The notes: generated by a model from the sequence alone, not told the origin. A stretch of 64,000 nucleotides of DNA from Vibrio tetraodonis (GCF_003350295.1 NZ_QLYY01000005.1:310001-374000); one strand, 5' to 3'; positions 8,044-18,168 are shown, numbered from the stretch's first letter. Numbers and translations: made by a program.

Positions 8044-9747
8044 ATGAGTAAGCCAAAAGACGACCAGATCTTGAACAAAGTGACTGACATTCAAAGCCTT
8101 GCTGCGGCATCAAACTACTCTTTGCTCAACACTCTGAATCCCGATCCCTATGCAACAAGCAGTGGTGAGGACCATCTGCCAAGACAGGTGCTCTCTGGGC
8201 ACTATGTGCCAGTTAAACCTTCTCCAATTGCTGATCCCGTTTACATCAGTCACAGTGAGACGTTTTTTAAAGAACTAGGCCTCAGTGACAAACTAGCAAA
8301 GTCAGAAGAGTTCAAACACCTTTTTTCTGGTGACATGAGTCATGTGCCTGAAGAGATGAAAAATACAGGCTGGGCAACGGGTTATGCACTCTCGATCTTC
8401 GGTACCGAATACATACAACAGTGCCCATTTGGAACCGGTAATGGTTACGGTGACGGGCGAGCCATTTCAGTATTTGAAGGCGTATTAAACAACAAGCGCT
8501 GGGAAATGCAACTGAAAGGCGGTGGTCCAACGCCTTATTGTCGAGGAGCGGATGGTAGAGCAGTGCTTCGCTCAAGTGTGCGGGAATATCTTGCTCAAGA
8601 ATACATGCATGCTTTAGGGATACCCTCATCTCGATCCTTATGCCTTTTTGTATCTCGAACCGACACTGTCGACCGACCATGGTATAGTGAAGGTACTCGC
8701 TCAGAGAATCCCGACATCATGGTGTCTAACCCCGTCGCGATTACCACGCGAGTCGCGCCTTCTTTCTTACGAGTTGGGCAGCTTGAACTTTTTAGTCGTC
8801 GTGCTCGCAGCCTTACTGATGCTGAGGCCATGAAAGAACTCGAGATGATAGTGCTGCATATCATAAAGCGAGAATATCAAGATGAGATTGAACAATCACT
8901 GCCACTCACACAGAAAGTCGTTATTCTTGCCCATAAATTTCGAGAGAGATTAACCTCTCTTGTCACAAATTGGATTCGTGTCGGCTACTGCCAAGGTAAC
9001 TTCAACAGTGACAACTGCGCTGCAGGAGGTTTCACTCTAGATTACGGACCATTCGGTTTTTGTGAATATTTTGAACCTTATTTCCAACCATGGACAGGCG
9101 GTGGAAACCATTTCGCTTTTCTAAATCAACCCTTGGCTGCAGAAAAAAACTTTGAAACCTTCTGCGCCGCACTCAAGCCACTGTTGCACTCTTCATCAGA
9201 GCAACAAGAGCAATTGGACGATATTTGTGAAGGCTTCTCCCCCATGATGCAGAGTAAAGTCAGTCAGATGTGGGCCGACAAACTTGGCTGGGAAACATTC
9301 GACAATGCTCTTTTCAATCAACTTATTACTCTGATGATGAAAACCCATGTCGACTTTACCATCTTATTCCGCGAGCTTTGTCATATTCCAGATGACGTCT
9401 CAGGTATTGAGCCAAGCTTCTACTCCAAGCCAAGTGAAGAAGTCATCAATGAATGGCAGCAATGGTTATCTTCATGGCGAGATAAGGTTCTTTCCACTTC
9501 AAGTTCTGAATCTGCGTCGGATCAGATGAAAAAAGTGAATCCCAAGTATACATGGCGAGAATGGCTGGTTGTGCCTGCCTATCAGCAAGCAGAGCGAGGG
9601 GATTACTCACTTATTCATGAGTTAGAAGAAGTACTCCAAGATCCTTATGGTGAGCAATCATCACAGGTAGAGGAAAAATACTATCGTTTAAGACCGCTAG
9701 AGTTTTTTGCCTCTGGCGGCGTTTCCCACTACAGTTGCTCATCTTAA
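8044..9747 (+). CDS. selO: SelO-like protein adenylyltransferase (pseudokinase AMPylase)
   Basis: 567 residues, longer than E. coli SelO (478). Family motifs: [14 protein letters not shown], then [31 protein letters not shown] (ATP-positioning loop and conserved Lys/Glu), NFNSDN and LDYGPFGF (metal-binding Asn and Asp). Family knowledge: SelO flips ATP and transfers AMP to Ser/Thr/Tyr of redox-related proteins. The third-last residue is Cys (ending SCSS), the place of the selenocysteine in animals and of the regulatory Cys of E. coli. The partner Cys of E. coli (9 residues further on) appears absent; a Cys sits directly after DYGPFGF instead. ATG 8044 has AAGG upstream. Monocistronic, ending at a hairpin. 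Confidence 0.92.
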   Translation: MSKPKDDQILNKVTDIQSLAAASNYSLLNTLNPDPYATSSGEDHLPRQVLSGHYVPVKPSPIADPVYISHSETFFKELGLSDKLAKSEEFKHLFSGDMSHVPEEMKNTGWATGYALSIFGTEYIQQCPFGTGNGYGDGRAISVFEGVLNNKRWEMQLKGGGPTPYCRGADGRAVLRSSVREYLAQEYMHALGIPSSRSLCLFVSRTDTVDRPWYSEGTRSENPDIMVSNPVAITTRVAPSFLRVGQLELFSRRARSLTDAEAMKELEMIVLHIIKREYQDEIEQSLPLTQKVVILAHKFRERLTSLVTNWIRVGYCQGNFNSDNCAAGGFTLDYGPFGFCEYFEPYFQPWTGGGNHFAFLNQPLAAEKNFETFCAALKPLLHSSSEQQEQLDDICEGFSPMMQSKVSQMWADKLGWETFDNALFNQLITLMMKTHVDFTILFRELCHIPDDVSGIEPSFYSKPSEEVINEWQQWLSSWRDKVLSTSSSESASDQMKKVNPKYTWREWLVVPAYQQAERGDYSLIHELEEVLQDPYGEQSSQVEEKYYRLRPLEFFASGGVSHYSCSS

Positions 9748-9783
9748 GACTTTGTATAGCTTTCCAGTTTATAGGCGAACAAA

Positions 9784-9804
9784 AGAGGACTCTGCGAGTC
9801 CTCT
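9784..9804. terminator. Hairpin between convergent selO and pmbA
   Basis: Perfect 9-bp stem (AGAGGACTC/GAGTCCTCT) with a TGC loop between two convergent stop codons. On the plus strand a CTTTT follows a few bases later; on the minus strand TTTTG follows. Probably a bidirectional terminator. Confidence 0.65.
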
Positions 9805-9819
9805 CTTGGACTTTTGGGT

Positions 9820-11160
9820 TTATTTACCGCCGATACTTAATCGAGCAAATCGAATGTCTGGTGCAAAGAAGGTATGACTATCATTGTTCATTTGTGTATC
9901 CCCTACAGCATCGACTTCAGCTAACATCTTGTAGAAGTTACCAGCCACGGTTATTCCGCGCACCGGTTGAATACGCTGCCCATCACGACACAAAAACCCA
10001 CTAGCGCCAAACGAAAAATCACCACTGACAACATCAGCGCCAGAATGAACACCTTGCAGCTCTACAAGTTCAAGATATTCACCAGACTGGACTTCAGCAA
10101 GACTACTAAGACCAAGTGCAATCACTTTGTGGTTTGCCGAAACATCCAAACTGGATTTAGCCCCTCGCGCAGCGTTTGCTGTCGATTGAACTCCTAGATA
10201 GCTTGCACTATGGCTATTATGCAGTAAGGTTTTCAGCTCACCGTTTGCAATCAAGATGTTGTCTTGGGTTGCAAAACCTTCGCTATCAAAGCCCGAAATC
10301 GCCATACCGCTCGGCATATAAGCCACATCTGACAGAGAAATCAGTTCGCTGGCAACCTTATGTCCAACTTTGTCGGAGAGCGGCGTCACTCCTTTCATTG
10401 CACTCACACCAGAAAAAGCATTACCGAAAGCACCAAATAAACTGCTAAGGGCATTAATAGCGAACACAACAGAATAATTTCCGGTCGCTACTGGAGTCCC
10501 ATCCAGTAGCTCTTGGGCTAGACGATAGCCTTCGTCAACACATAATTTCGAATTTAAATCAGTGAAGCGTCGACCGACCGACATTTTACCCGCCATGGCT
10601 TGTTTACCATTTTGCTCAAGTAAGGCATAGGCATAACAGCTAAACGAGCGTTCAAAGTGCTGACACAAGCTACCTTTCGTATTCGCTACAATAAGCTGGA
10701 CTTCACCATCGCTATAGCCATTGTAAGGTGAACTGACGCCTTCCGACTTATCGATAAGGTTTTGCTCTAACCCAAGGGCTAGTTCAATTTTTTCATCGAC
10801 TGATGTTGTGTCTTGCTGGGCCAGCTCGGCTACGTCAGTTTCAATCTGGCTATCGGTACAAGCGATGGTTTGATGCTCATCTTGCTTGGCAAATCGTGCG
10901 CTTTCTAACGCATTAGCCAACATCGAATCTAAACTAGATGGCTCCAATGATTCGGAATAACTGGTCGCTACGCGTGCTTGTTTGATAACGCGCACACCCA
11001 TAACTTGGCTAGAGCTTACCTTATACTCATCAAGTTGGCCTTGGTTTGCTTTTAGAGAAAAACTGCTGTTACGACTGACAATCACATCCGCTTCAGCGCC
11101 ATGTTGTTTGGCTTGAGATAACACGTAATCCACGGATTCTAAAAGTTGTTCTTGGCTCAT
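9820..11160 (-). CDS. pmbA: PmbA/TldE metalloprotease partner subunit
   Basis: 446 residues, usual length for PmbA (TldE). Recognisable by the N-terminal ADVIVSRNSSFSLKANQG block and the C-terminal SGDFSFGASGFLCRDGQ segment. Family knowledge: TldD and TldE form a heterodimeric zinc protease that degrades unfolded peptides and matures microcin B17, and also acts on CcdA; the metal site is in TldD, and TldE lacks HExxxH, as here. The gene overlaps the tldD stop by one base (TGATG), so translation is coupled. Cytoplasmic. Confidence 0.95.
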   Translation of the reverse strand: MSQEQLLESVDYVLSQAKQHGAEADVIVSRNSSFSLKANQGQLDEYKVSSSQVMGVRVIKQARVATSYSESLEPSSLDSMLANALESARFAKQDEHQTIACTDSQIETDVAELAQQDTTSVDEKIELALGLEQNLIDKSEGVSSPYNGYSDGEVQLIVANTKGSLCQHFERSFSCYAYALLEQNGKQAMAGKMSVGRRFTDLNSKLCVDEGYRLAQELLDGTPVATGNYSVVFAINALSSLFGAFGNAFSGVSAMKGVTPLSDKVGHKVASELISLSDVAYMPSGMAISGFDSEGFATQDNILIANGELKTLLHNSHSASYLGVQSTANAARGAKSSLDVSANHKVIALGLSSLAEVQSGEYLELVELQGVHSGADVVSGDFSFGASGFLCRDGQRIQPVRGITVAGNFYKMLAEVDAVGDTQMNNDSHTFFAPDIRFARLSIGGK

Positions 11161-12545
11161 CAGTTGCCACCTCCAACCAAAATATTGTCTACTTTAAGCG
11201 AAGGCTGGCCAACTGTGGTAGGAACAGAGCCACTGACCGAACCGCACATGCCCGGTGCCAAAGCCATATCTTGGCCAACCATACTGATTTCTTTGAGTAC
11301 TTTCGGTCCCGTACTGATTAGGGTCGCCGTTTTGAGGGGCTTGGTCACTTTGCCATTTTCAATCAAGTAAGCTTCTCTCACCGCAAAATTGAACTCTCCC
11401 GTTCCAGGTTGAACTGAGCCTCCTCCCATTTTTTTGGCGTATATACCTCGCTCTATACCAGCAAACATATCATCAAGAGAATGACTGCCCGCTTCGATAA
11501 AGGTATTTCTCATCCGCGAAGCTGGGGCAAACTTGTAGTTTTGACGACGACCAGAACCCGTTGGTTGATAACCTGTTTTTAGACTGCCCATTTTATCAAC
11601 CATAAAGCTGGTTAGTCGACCATCTTTAATTAGCTGAGTACGCTGCGTCGGCATGCCTTCGTCATCAATATGGATTGATCCCCATTCGTTGGTCATAGTG
11701 CCATCGTCTACCGCGCTTACCGCAGAGTGTGCAATCATCTCACCCATTTTGTCATGAAATACAGAAGCTTTCTTAGCAACGGCTGTGGTTTCAAGCAAGT
11801 GGCCACAGGCCTCATGGAAAATCACACCGCCGAAACCATTACCGATCACAACTGGCATTTCACCTGATGGGCACGCGTCTGCACCTAATTTCACCAAAGC
11901 TTGCTGAGCAATAGTTTGCCCAAGCTCTTTCGCATCCAAATGCTGACTAAATTCCCAACCTGAGAGAGCACCGGGGCCTTCAGAGCCAGATGTTTGCTCA
12001 CCGCCTTTTTGTGCAACAGTATTACCTGCGACGCGAATATAATGACGAGTATCATCCACTTGTAAGCCATCGGAATTGAAGATAGCGATTTTCTGCTCAC
12101 GTTGAAGGACGCTACCGATAAACTGGCTAATACATTCACTTTCTTCACGCGCTGCTCGATCTGCATCCAGCAAAAAGGCAATTTTTGCATCGAGATTCGC
12201 GTCTTGACTAAGAGGCATTGTGCAGCTGTGTTGAACTGAGTAAGGGTTTAAATTCAACTCTCCTACTGAGGCCATTTGCTCACGTTTATCTTTGGCTGCA
12301 AGCAAAGACGTAACGCGCTTTAATTCAGTTTCATCCGTACTGTTGGTGTAGCCATATAGGACTTTTTGGCCATAAAAAAGCCGGATACCGATACCAAAAT
12401 CGATACCCGAATTAACTTTATCTACCTCACTTGAAGCAACTTGAACCGTATTCGTCTGATGATGTTCAACGAATAGCTCGGCAAAATCAGCACCTAAGAA
12501 TAGGGCATGATCAATGACGGCTTTGGCTGTGACAGGGTTAAGCAT
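11160..12545 (-). CDS. tldD: TldD metalloprotease catalytic subunit
   Basis: 461 residues from ATG 12545, chosen over an upstream start because AGGAGA lies 6 bp before it. The zinc motif HEACGH is visible in GGVIFHEACGHLLE, and the C-terminus has GMCGSVSGSVPTTVGQPSL, both typical of TldD. With PmbA/TldE downstream (1-bp overlap) it forms the TldD/E peptidase. In E. coli tldD and pmbA are unlinked; here they form a two-gene operon. The C-terminal Cys contributes to the metal site in known structures. Confidence 0.95.
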   Translation of the reverse strand: MLNPVTAKAVIDHALFLGADFAELFVEHHQTNTVQVASSEVDKVNSGIDFGIGIRLFYGQKVLYGYTNSTDETELKRVTSLLAAKDKREQMASVGELNLNPYSVQHSCTMPLSQDANLDAKIAFLLDADRAAREESECISQFIGSVLQREQKIAIFNSDGLQVDDTRHYIRVAGNTVAQKGGEQTSGSEGPGALSGWEFSQHLDAKELGQTIAQQALVKLGADACPSGEMPVVIGNGFGGVIFHEACGHLLETTAVAKKASVFHDKMGEMIAHSAVSAVDDGTMTNEWGSIHIDDEGMPTQRTQLIKDGRLTSFMVDKMGSLKTGYQPTGSGRRQNYKFAPASRMRNTFIEAGSHSLDDMFAGIERGIYAKKMGGGSVQPGTGEFNFAVREAYLIENGKVTKPLKTATLISTGPKVLKEISMVGQDMALAPGMCGSVSGSVPTTVGQPSLKVDNILVGGGN

Positions 12546-12641
12546 GAAATCTCCTAGGCGACTGCACTGATACATTTCATCTTAACAAGAACCGCCCGTC
12601 ACTGCCTCTACTCTTGGTCTGCTTTTTGATATTTTTTACCG

Positions 12642-14178
12642 CTAGGCGATCAACTTTTTAGATACTAATGGCTGCGTGAGAGGCTCCCGTAGCTCGCTTT
12701 TACCCTTAAGTTCCATCATGATTTGTTTTATCAAAATGCCATAAATAAACATCATAGGAAGCCCAGCCACCACACAAAGCGATTTTATGGTATTGATGCC
12801 TCCCCCGGTTAGAAACACGCTAAAGCTAATCAATGCAATGGCTGCTGCCCAAAGAAGCTTAACCTTAATATCAGGGTCTCCATTTAACGACAACTGGTTA
12901 GTCGTCAGCATAGAGGTAGCAACACTCGCACTCGACATCGTCGTCAGCATTAAAAAGAATTGGATAATCAAAAACAGAGCAAGAACCAAGTTCTTAGCTG
13001 GTAGTGTTTGAATTAAAGATACTACAGCAAAAGTGAGTCCACCTTCACCCATCCAGTCTTGGATTGGATACCCCCCCCAATAACTGAGCCCAAACCGCAT
13101 AACCACCAAAAATAGAGATAAAGAACGCACAGCCCAAAGAGCCCATGGAAATGGAATAAAGAATAACTTCGCGTATCGTACGACCTCGGGATATACGGGT
13201 AATGAATAAACCCATCATGATCAGATAAGCGTAATACCAGAACCAATAATACTGGGTCCAAGCTTGCGGAAAACCACTTTGCTGCACCGGATCTGTCCAA
13301 AGTGACATGCGGAAAAAACTATCAAGCATGACCCCAAGAGAGTCGGTGAAGTTATTCAAAATAAATTGTACATTGGACGAGAACAGAACAAATAGAGCGA
13401 AAATAATCGCCGATATCACCGTATAGTCAGATACCTTATTGATTCCTCTATTAAATCCCACCAAGGTGACAGCAAAAAGAACCAGTACAAACAGCAATAT
13501 TATACTGCCCTGTAAAACAAGGTTATTCTCGACGCCTAATAACTGAGCAGCGCCCGCGCTAAGCAGAGTAACCGTCAATGCCAATGAGCTGGCGAAAGCC
13601 GATAAGGTGCCAAAAATCGCCAGCAAATCTATACACTTAGCAATTAATTTATTGCGACCTAGTACTGGTTCACACAGGGTAGAAAGCTTCAAAGTTCGTT
13701 GCTTTTTGACGTAAAAGGCGTAAGCAAACGGAATCGCAGGGAAACAATAAATCGCCCAGCCAGTGATCCCCCAATGAAAAATAGAATAGGTAACAGACCA
13801 GGCTGCAGCGCTGTAACTATTGGCTTCTGCAAAAAGAGGAGGCGATTGTAGATAATACATGGGTTCGCCAATTCCCCAATAAATTAAAGAGGCCCCCACA
13901 CCTGCGGTAAAGATCATTCCTCCATAAGAGAAATTAGAGTATTCAGGCTTATCATCACCCAACCGAATATTTCCGTATTTTGAGAACGCCAACCACAGCA
14001 AAAAACCAACCAACGCAAGGCTGCTCAGTTGTACCAACCAGCCAAACCAATCAGTAACAAAAGTCATCGCATTACCCGCTAAGCCTTGAGCTTGCTCTGG
14101 GTAAAGCGATGAAACCAGCAATATAAATAAAACCGTTACAATCGCAGGGATAGCCAGTCCTAAGTTAAGATTTTTCAA
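12642..14178 (-). pseudogene. BCCT-family betaine/choline-type transporter, frameshifted at a G8 tract
   Basis: Two overlapping frames together give a full BCCT transporter of about 511 residues. The N-terminal 369 residues (14178 down to about 13071) contain the family segments GVGASLIYWGIGEP and FITRISRGRTIREVI; the C-terminal 142 residues continue in another frame from YPIQDWMGEGGLTF to stop at 12642. The junction is a run of eight G (coding strand; eight C at 13071-13078). Seven G would restore one frame (...WAQLLGG-YPIQDW...). So it is a phase-off allele, a recent pseudogene, or a sequencing error. The start is TTG 14178, inside the 3' end of the methyltransferase gene with GGAGAG upstream. 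Substrate is probably a methylated osmolyte; the TM8 aromatic box (WFWYYAYL) differs from classical glycine-betaine carriers. Confidence 0.85.
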
Positions 14179-15067
14179 GGCTATCTCTCCAGTTTGCTAA
14201 TGCTTGGATGTGGCTTGGCTCGATACCACAACACCCCCCAATGACACTTGCGCCCAGTTGATACCATTTTTGCGCATATTCAAGGTATTCCGAAGGTGAG
14301 AAGTGTCTCATCTCTTGTAAAGATTCGTTGGCTTGATGATCAGATTTAATCGGCGCAAAGCTGTTGGCATACACGCCAATAATAAGCCCTTTAGCGGTTT
14401 GCTTTGTTACTTGATTCACTTCTTGGATCGCATGTTCGATCACTTCAGGTATTGAGCAGTTAAAGAAGATACCTGCTACGTTTTTATCCAGCAGCTCAGA
14501 AACTGCGTCAGAAACTGGCTCTCCAGAACGAAGGCATGGTGACTGGGTAGTCTCATCTTGCAGGGTAAAAGAGATGTATACGGGCTTATCAGTGTTAGAT
14601 AATACTTGCGTAATTAACCTCATTTCGCCAAGGCTTGCAACCGTTTCTGCCAACCAAACATCCACATATTGCTGCTGAGCATCGACTAGATGGGTTGTGA
14701 TTTCCTGTGCTCTTTGCGCATCGAATAAGTCTGGACGATAAGACCCAAAAGCTGGAGGGATCGCTCCAGCAACTAGCACTTCTTTATCTGACTCTTGTTT
14801 CACTTCTAGGGCAAGCTGGGCGGCTTGCTGAGCCAACGCATATCCTTTTTCCGCATAAATAGCTTCACCTAAATGGAAAGGTACACAAGCATAGCTGTTG
14901 ACGGTTATGATTTGTGCGCCTGCATCAATAAAACCGTGATGAGCTTGTTTGACATGCTTTGGTGATTCGATGAGTGCTTGCGCACTCCACAAGGGCTGAG
15001 AAAAGGGCGCGCCAATGCGTTTTAACTCGCGCCCCATTCCGCCGTCTAATATTGTAAGCTTAACCAT
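14165..15067 (-). CDS. Homocysteine S-methyltransferase family protein
   Basis: 300 residues, the single-domain MmuM/BHMT type. The barrel opens with LTILDGGMGRELKR. Zinc ligands are the mid-protein Cys in FFNCSIPE and the double Cys in IGGCCGIEP. Family knowledge: transfers a methyl group from S-methylmethionine, betaine or a related donor to homocysteine, giving methionine. The stop lies 14 bp inside the BCCT transporter gene, so the two are translationally coupled; import of a methylated compound followed by methyl transfer is a reasonable inference. Which donor (betaine, DMSP, S-methylmethionine) is undetermined. Confidence 0.9.
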   Translation of the reverse strand: MVKLTILDGGMGRELKRIGAPFSQPLWSAQALIESPKHVKQAHHGFIDAGAQIITVNSYACVPFHLGEAIYAEKGYALAQQAAQLALEVKQESDKEVLVAGAIPPAFGSYRPDLFDAQRAQEITTHLVDAQQQYVDVWLAETVASLGEMRLITQVLSNTDKPVYISFTLQDETTQSPCLRSGEPVSDAVSELLDKNVAGIFFNCSIPEVIEHAIQEVNQVTKQTAKGLIIGVYANSFAPIKSDHQANESLQEMRHFSPSEYLEYAQKWYQLGASVIGGCCGIEPSHIQALANWRDSLEKS

Positions 15068-15141
15068 TTAGACATCCATACGTCTTAACATCCAAGTAAT
15101 CATTAAACCACAACAGTACGCAAGTTAAAGTTAGTTTTCTT

Positions 15142-15176
15142 CATACTCAACATGAATAATTTTCATGTTGAGTATG
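15142..15176. repeat. Perfect 15-bp inverted repeat after the beta-propeller gene
   Basis: CATACTCAACATGAA at 15142-15156 is the exact reverse complement of 15162-15176, with a 5-nt loop. It starts 4 bp after the stop codon of the minus-strand gene at 15180. No T run follows in either direction, so it may be a Rho-independent terminator of weak type or an mRNA 3'-end stabiliser. Confidence 0.6.
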
Positions 15177-15179
15177 CCG

Positions 15180-16898
15180 TTATTCTCCTTTAATAGGCCA
15201 TGGTTTCTTCGGTGCTTGGAAACTAGGCTCTCCTAGCACTGGGCTCGACAAGACATAGAAGCCATGGTTTGTGAAGAGCCAAAATAGGTTTCGGTCGTAC
15301 TCAACATAGACAGAATGAGATAAATTGCCCATGGCATAGTCAACCACTTTGTCTGGTGCAAAAGGTGGAACAAAATAAGCTACGACAGACGCTTCATTTG
15401 GCTTGGAAACATCAAACACTTGTAGACCAGCATTGTAGAAGTTGTAGGGCAGCAAACCAGATTGGGCCGTGCCTGGCTGATGGTAGGCTCCTGTTCGTTT
15501 GGGGCCAAAGCTGCCTCGACGCTGACAATAGTCTTTAAAATCTGCCTCTTTTGGCGGCATAGGACGAGGGAGGACTCCTTTTACCGCCGGACTACTGGGC
15601 TCTGATACATCGATGATATAAACGTCCTTATAGGGTTCATAACAGTCTTCATTAAGTGGATAGCCGCTGTAGTATACTAGACCCGTCTCTTGGACTTGAG
15701 ACACATCAATAAAATCCCCTTCTGTGCCTGCTACGCTCGGTGGAAAGTTCACATGTCCTACGACCTTCATCTGACTAGGATCACGGATATCGACCACATA
15801 AAAACCTAATCCACCCATAGCTGCATAGGCATAGTCCGCATCTTTATCACTCAAAAATAAGGACATACGAGCGCCCATCCACGACGTGCGATTACCTGCC
15901 CTCGGATTATCTTGATACACTTTTTCATGCTCATCATCACCGGCAATTTGGCCCGGAACCGACAGCATATCAAGCAAACGAGGGTTGCGAGGGTCTGACA
16001 TATCCCACGCCTGATACCCCGCGCTATAAAGATCGTTGGCATATTCAGTTAGGGCATATCGTTTATCTGGGGCAGCAGCAAGATACATAACGCCGTCACC
16101 ATAATACACTGGGATATCGCGTACACCAGAGCCTTGCTGTTGACCAACGGGCGCATCTGGGTGAAGAATATCTGTGGTGCGCTCAGCAAGCAAAGTCCAG
16201 TCTTCCGGCATGGGCCCTCTCATGCTGTAAACTTTAAAGCCTTTTAAATGCTGACTTTGCCGAATGGCTTTAACTTGTTCTGGACTACGATACTTATCCT
16301 TAAGCAAGCCAAAGCGCCTAACCTCATAAGCTTGCACCATCACATAACTTTGCTCAGACTCACTCCATTGAATCGAGGCTGCGCCCATCATTTCTCCGTC
16401 TTTGAAAGGTGACTGCAGCTCTCCAGGGCCAGATTTCCCCCAAGTATGACCTTTGGTTAGTAGCAAACGCACATCTTTAGGGTTAGTCACATCAAAGATT
16501 TTTAGGTCACCTCTGACATACTGATATAAGTAGCGCTTGCCATCAAAATCCACCATATTTTGCCAAGTATGAAAAGGCTCAACCGTTATCGGATAATAGG
16601 CTTCAACCGTCATATTATGCTGATAGCTTTGTGTATCCCAATAGTCCAACTGGCCTTCAAATGGCTGGGCCCGATGCGAGCTTGGCGCTTCCTTTGGGTG
16701 ATAAAAACGCCCATCCGGACCAAACCCATAATCAGATGGACTGGGAGCTTTAGGCTCCTTATTGGGAGATAAAGCCACTTGCCTCTTTACCATCTCATCA
16801 TCAATCACATATGGCGTGTCAGCGCTCGCTGCACACACCATATTACTGGCAATTAATGAAACCAAAACAAGTGAACGTATCGGAATCGAATCAAACAT
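15180..16898 (-). CDS. Secreted LVIVD/beta-propeller-like repeat protein
   Basis: 572 residues from ATG 16898. An N-terminal signal peptide (hydrophobic SLVLVSLIASNMVCAASA) is followed by repeats of the type LKIFDVTNP, YQAWDMSDPRNP, FYVVDIRDPSQ, VYIIDVSEPSSP and LQVFDVSKPNE. These [I/V]xDVSxP units are LVIVD-like blades of a beta-propeller, so an extracytoplasmic, probably binding or scaffold protein. No catalytic motif was identified. It stands alone between the methyltransferase and an orphan membrane protein on the same strand. Function unknown. Confidence 0.8.
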   Translation of the reverse strand: MFDSIPIRSLVLVSLIASNMVCAASADTPYVIDDEMVKRQVALSPNKEPKAPSPSDYGFGPDGRFYHPKEAPSSHRAQPFEGQLDYWDTQSYQHNMTVEAYYPITVEPFHTWQNMVDFDGKRYLYQYVRGDLKIFDVTNPKDVRLLLTKGHTWGKSGPGELQSPFKDGEMMGAASIQWSESEQSYVMVQAYEVRRFGLLKDKYRSPEQVKAIRQSQHLKGFKVYSMRGPMPEDWTLLAERTTDILHPDAPVGQQQGSGVRDIPVYYGDGVMYLAAAPDKRYALTEYANDLYSAGYQAWDMSDPRNPRLLDMLSVPGQIAGDDEHEKVYQDNPRAGNRTSWMGARMSLFLSDKDADYAYAAMGGLGFYVVDIRDPSQMKVVGHVNFPPSVAGTEGDFIDVSQVQETGLVYYSGYPLNEDCYEPYKDVYIIDVSEPSSPAVKGVLPRPMPPKEADFKDYCQRRGSFGPKRTGAYHQPGTAQSGLLPYNFYNAGLQVFDVSKPNEASVVAYFVPPFAPDKVVDYAMGNLSHSVYVEYDRNLFWLFTNHGFYVLSSPVLGEPSFQAPKKPWPIKGE

Positions 16899-17002
16899 AA
16901 ACAGCCTTATTATCAATCAAGTAGACGAAAACAAGACTATATCCTAGCCAGAATTCAGAAAACTGAACCTTGTTTGCTTTATCTCAATAGGATATCAGGA
17001 GT

Positions 17003-17893
17003 TTAGTCAGTAGCATTGGTGAGAGAGACTTCCCTACTTTTCCTTGATTGAAAATACGCAGCAGCAACACTAACCGCCACGCCAATAAACACCCATTCTA
17101 GGGTAAATTGGCTGATACTTAGCAAACGGTCCATCAAATCATCGATCGTTGAAATCCACATATACAATACAAACTTTGCGCCGCTTTGAGTCAGTATTAA
17201 TAGTGCAGCGATGGTTTTGAGCACAAGAATTTTTAGATTTCTAGTACCATTTTGACCAATCAAATAACACACAAAATAGGCGGCAATCATAGGTTCAATA
17301 AAGGTCACTGATGCAATAATGTCGACTATCCTAGGATATGGGAAAGACAGCACCCCCGAATCGGATGGCGGAGTAAGATACTGAGCAAGTGGGTCCACCA
17401 TTTCTTGTAAAAATGGGGTTAGCCAGAGGTGTACCCAAACGCTATAAAAAGTGACCACTATTGCTATGATAAATATATTGTAACGCCTCGTTAAGTAGCG
17501 ATAGAGACAAATAACACCAAGCGTTGTCGCACAGGTGACTAAAAGCTCGGGAAGATAACTTAAAGCCCAGACAAATAAATACTTCTGGTCCACGGTATAG
17601 CCAGCAGTAAGTGGTAAACGGATAAAAAGCTCTTGGATTGCAGCCATAGTGACAAAAGCGATGCCAAATAGTTGAGCAAAGCTGATTGATGACTTCCAAC
17701 GCACCAATTGCAAACTCAGCCATAACACCCCTAAGCTTTGAATGACAAACATAGCGGTCTCTATCCATTGAGTCGGTTTCCATTGCGGGTATAACACCCC
17801 CATATGCATCATTTGTATATGGATATTCACAGCAATTATACCCATGACAAACAAATACAGCCCAAGCCATAGTCTTGATGGTTTAGTGGACAT
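17003..17893 (-). CDS. Uncharacterised multi-pass membrane protein
   Basis: 296 residues from ATG 17893 (MSTKPSRLW), which has GAGGAGA 7 bp upstream; a GTG 18 bp earlier is less likely. About eight hydrophobic helices can be seen, with few charged residues in them and a cytosolic Arg/Lys-rich end (QSRKSREVS). I do not recognise the family. Neighbours are the secreted propeller protein downstream and the DUF2975/XRE pair upstream, on the same strand with gaps of about 100 and 55 bp. Confidence 0.75.
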   Translation of the reverse strand: MSTKPSRLWLGLYLFVMGIIAVNIHIQMMHMGVLYPQWKPTQWIETAMFVIQSLGVLWLSLQLVRWKSSISFAQLFGIAFVTMAAIQELFIRLPLTAGYTVDQKYLFVWALSYLPELLVTCATTLGVICLYRYLTRRYNIFIIAIVVTFYSVWVHLWLTPFLQEMVDPLAQYLTPPSDSGVLSFPYPRIVDIIASVTFIEPMIAAYFVCYLIGQNGTRNLKILVLKTIAALLILTQSGAKFVLYMWISTIDDLMDRLLSISQFTLEWVFIGVAVSVAAAYFQSRKSREVSLTNATD

Positions 17894-17949
17894 AGATTTC
17901 TCCTCAGTCACTGGCGATGAATAGCAGCGCCTAGTTCACATTATCTTGA

Positions 17950-18159
17950 TTAAGCGCTTGGCTGATATTCTAAAATATCACCAGGTTGGCATTCTAAGAC
18001 CTGACAGATTTTTTCTAATGTACTGAAGCGAATGGCTTTAGCCTTACCATTTTTTAAGATTGATAGGTTTTGCTCACTGACACCTACTCGCTCAGATAAC
18101 TCCTTTAAGCGCATCTTGCGTTTGGCCATCATCACATCCAGATTGATTATAATATCCAC
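17950..18159 (-). CDS. XRE-family HTH regulator (YozG-like)
   Basis: 69 residues: a minimal helix-turn-helix with MRLKELSERVGVSEQNLSIL (recognition helix SEQNLSILKNGK) and FSTLEKICQVLECQPGDIL, typical of the short Cro/C1-type regulators paired with DUF2975 membrane proteins. The start is GTG 18159 with AGGAG 6 bp upstream, overlapping the end region of the DUF2975 gene. Likely controls its own small operon. Confidence 0.9.
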   Translation of the reverse strand: MDIIINLDVMMAKRKMRLKELSERVGVSEQNLSILKNGKAKAIRFSTLEKICQVLECQPGDILEYQPSA

Positions 18160-18168
18160 CGCAAACTC

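Noticed and set aside
12642..13130. Separate 162-residue membrane protein, and 13045-14178 as a complete 377-residue transporter
   Set aside because: Both are halves of one BCCT gene divided at the G8 tract; the fused sequence has normal family length.
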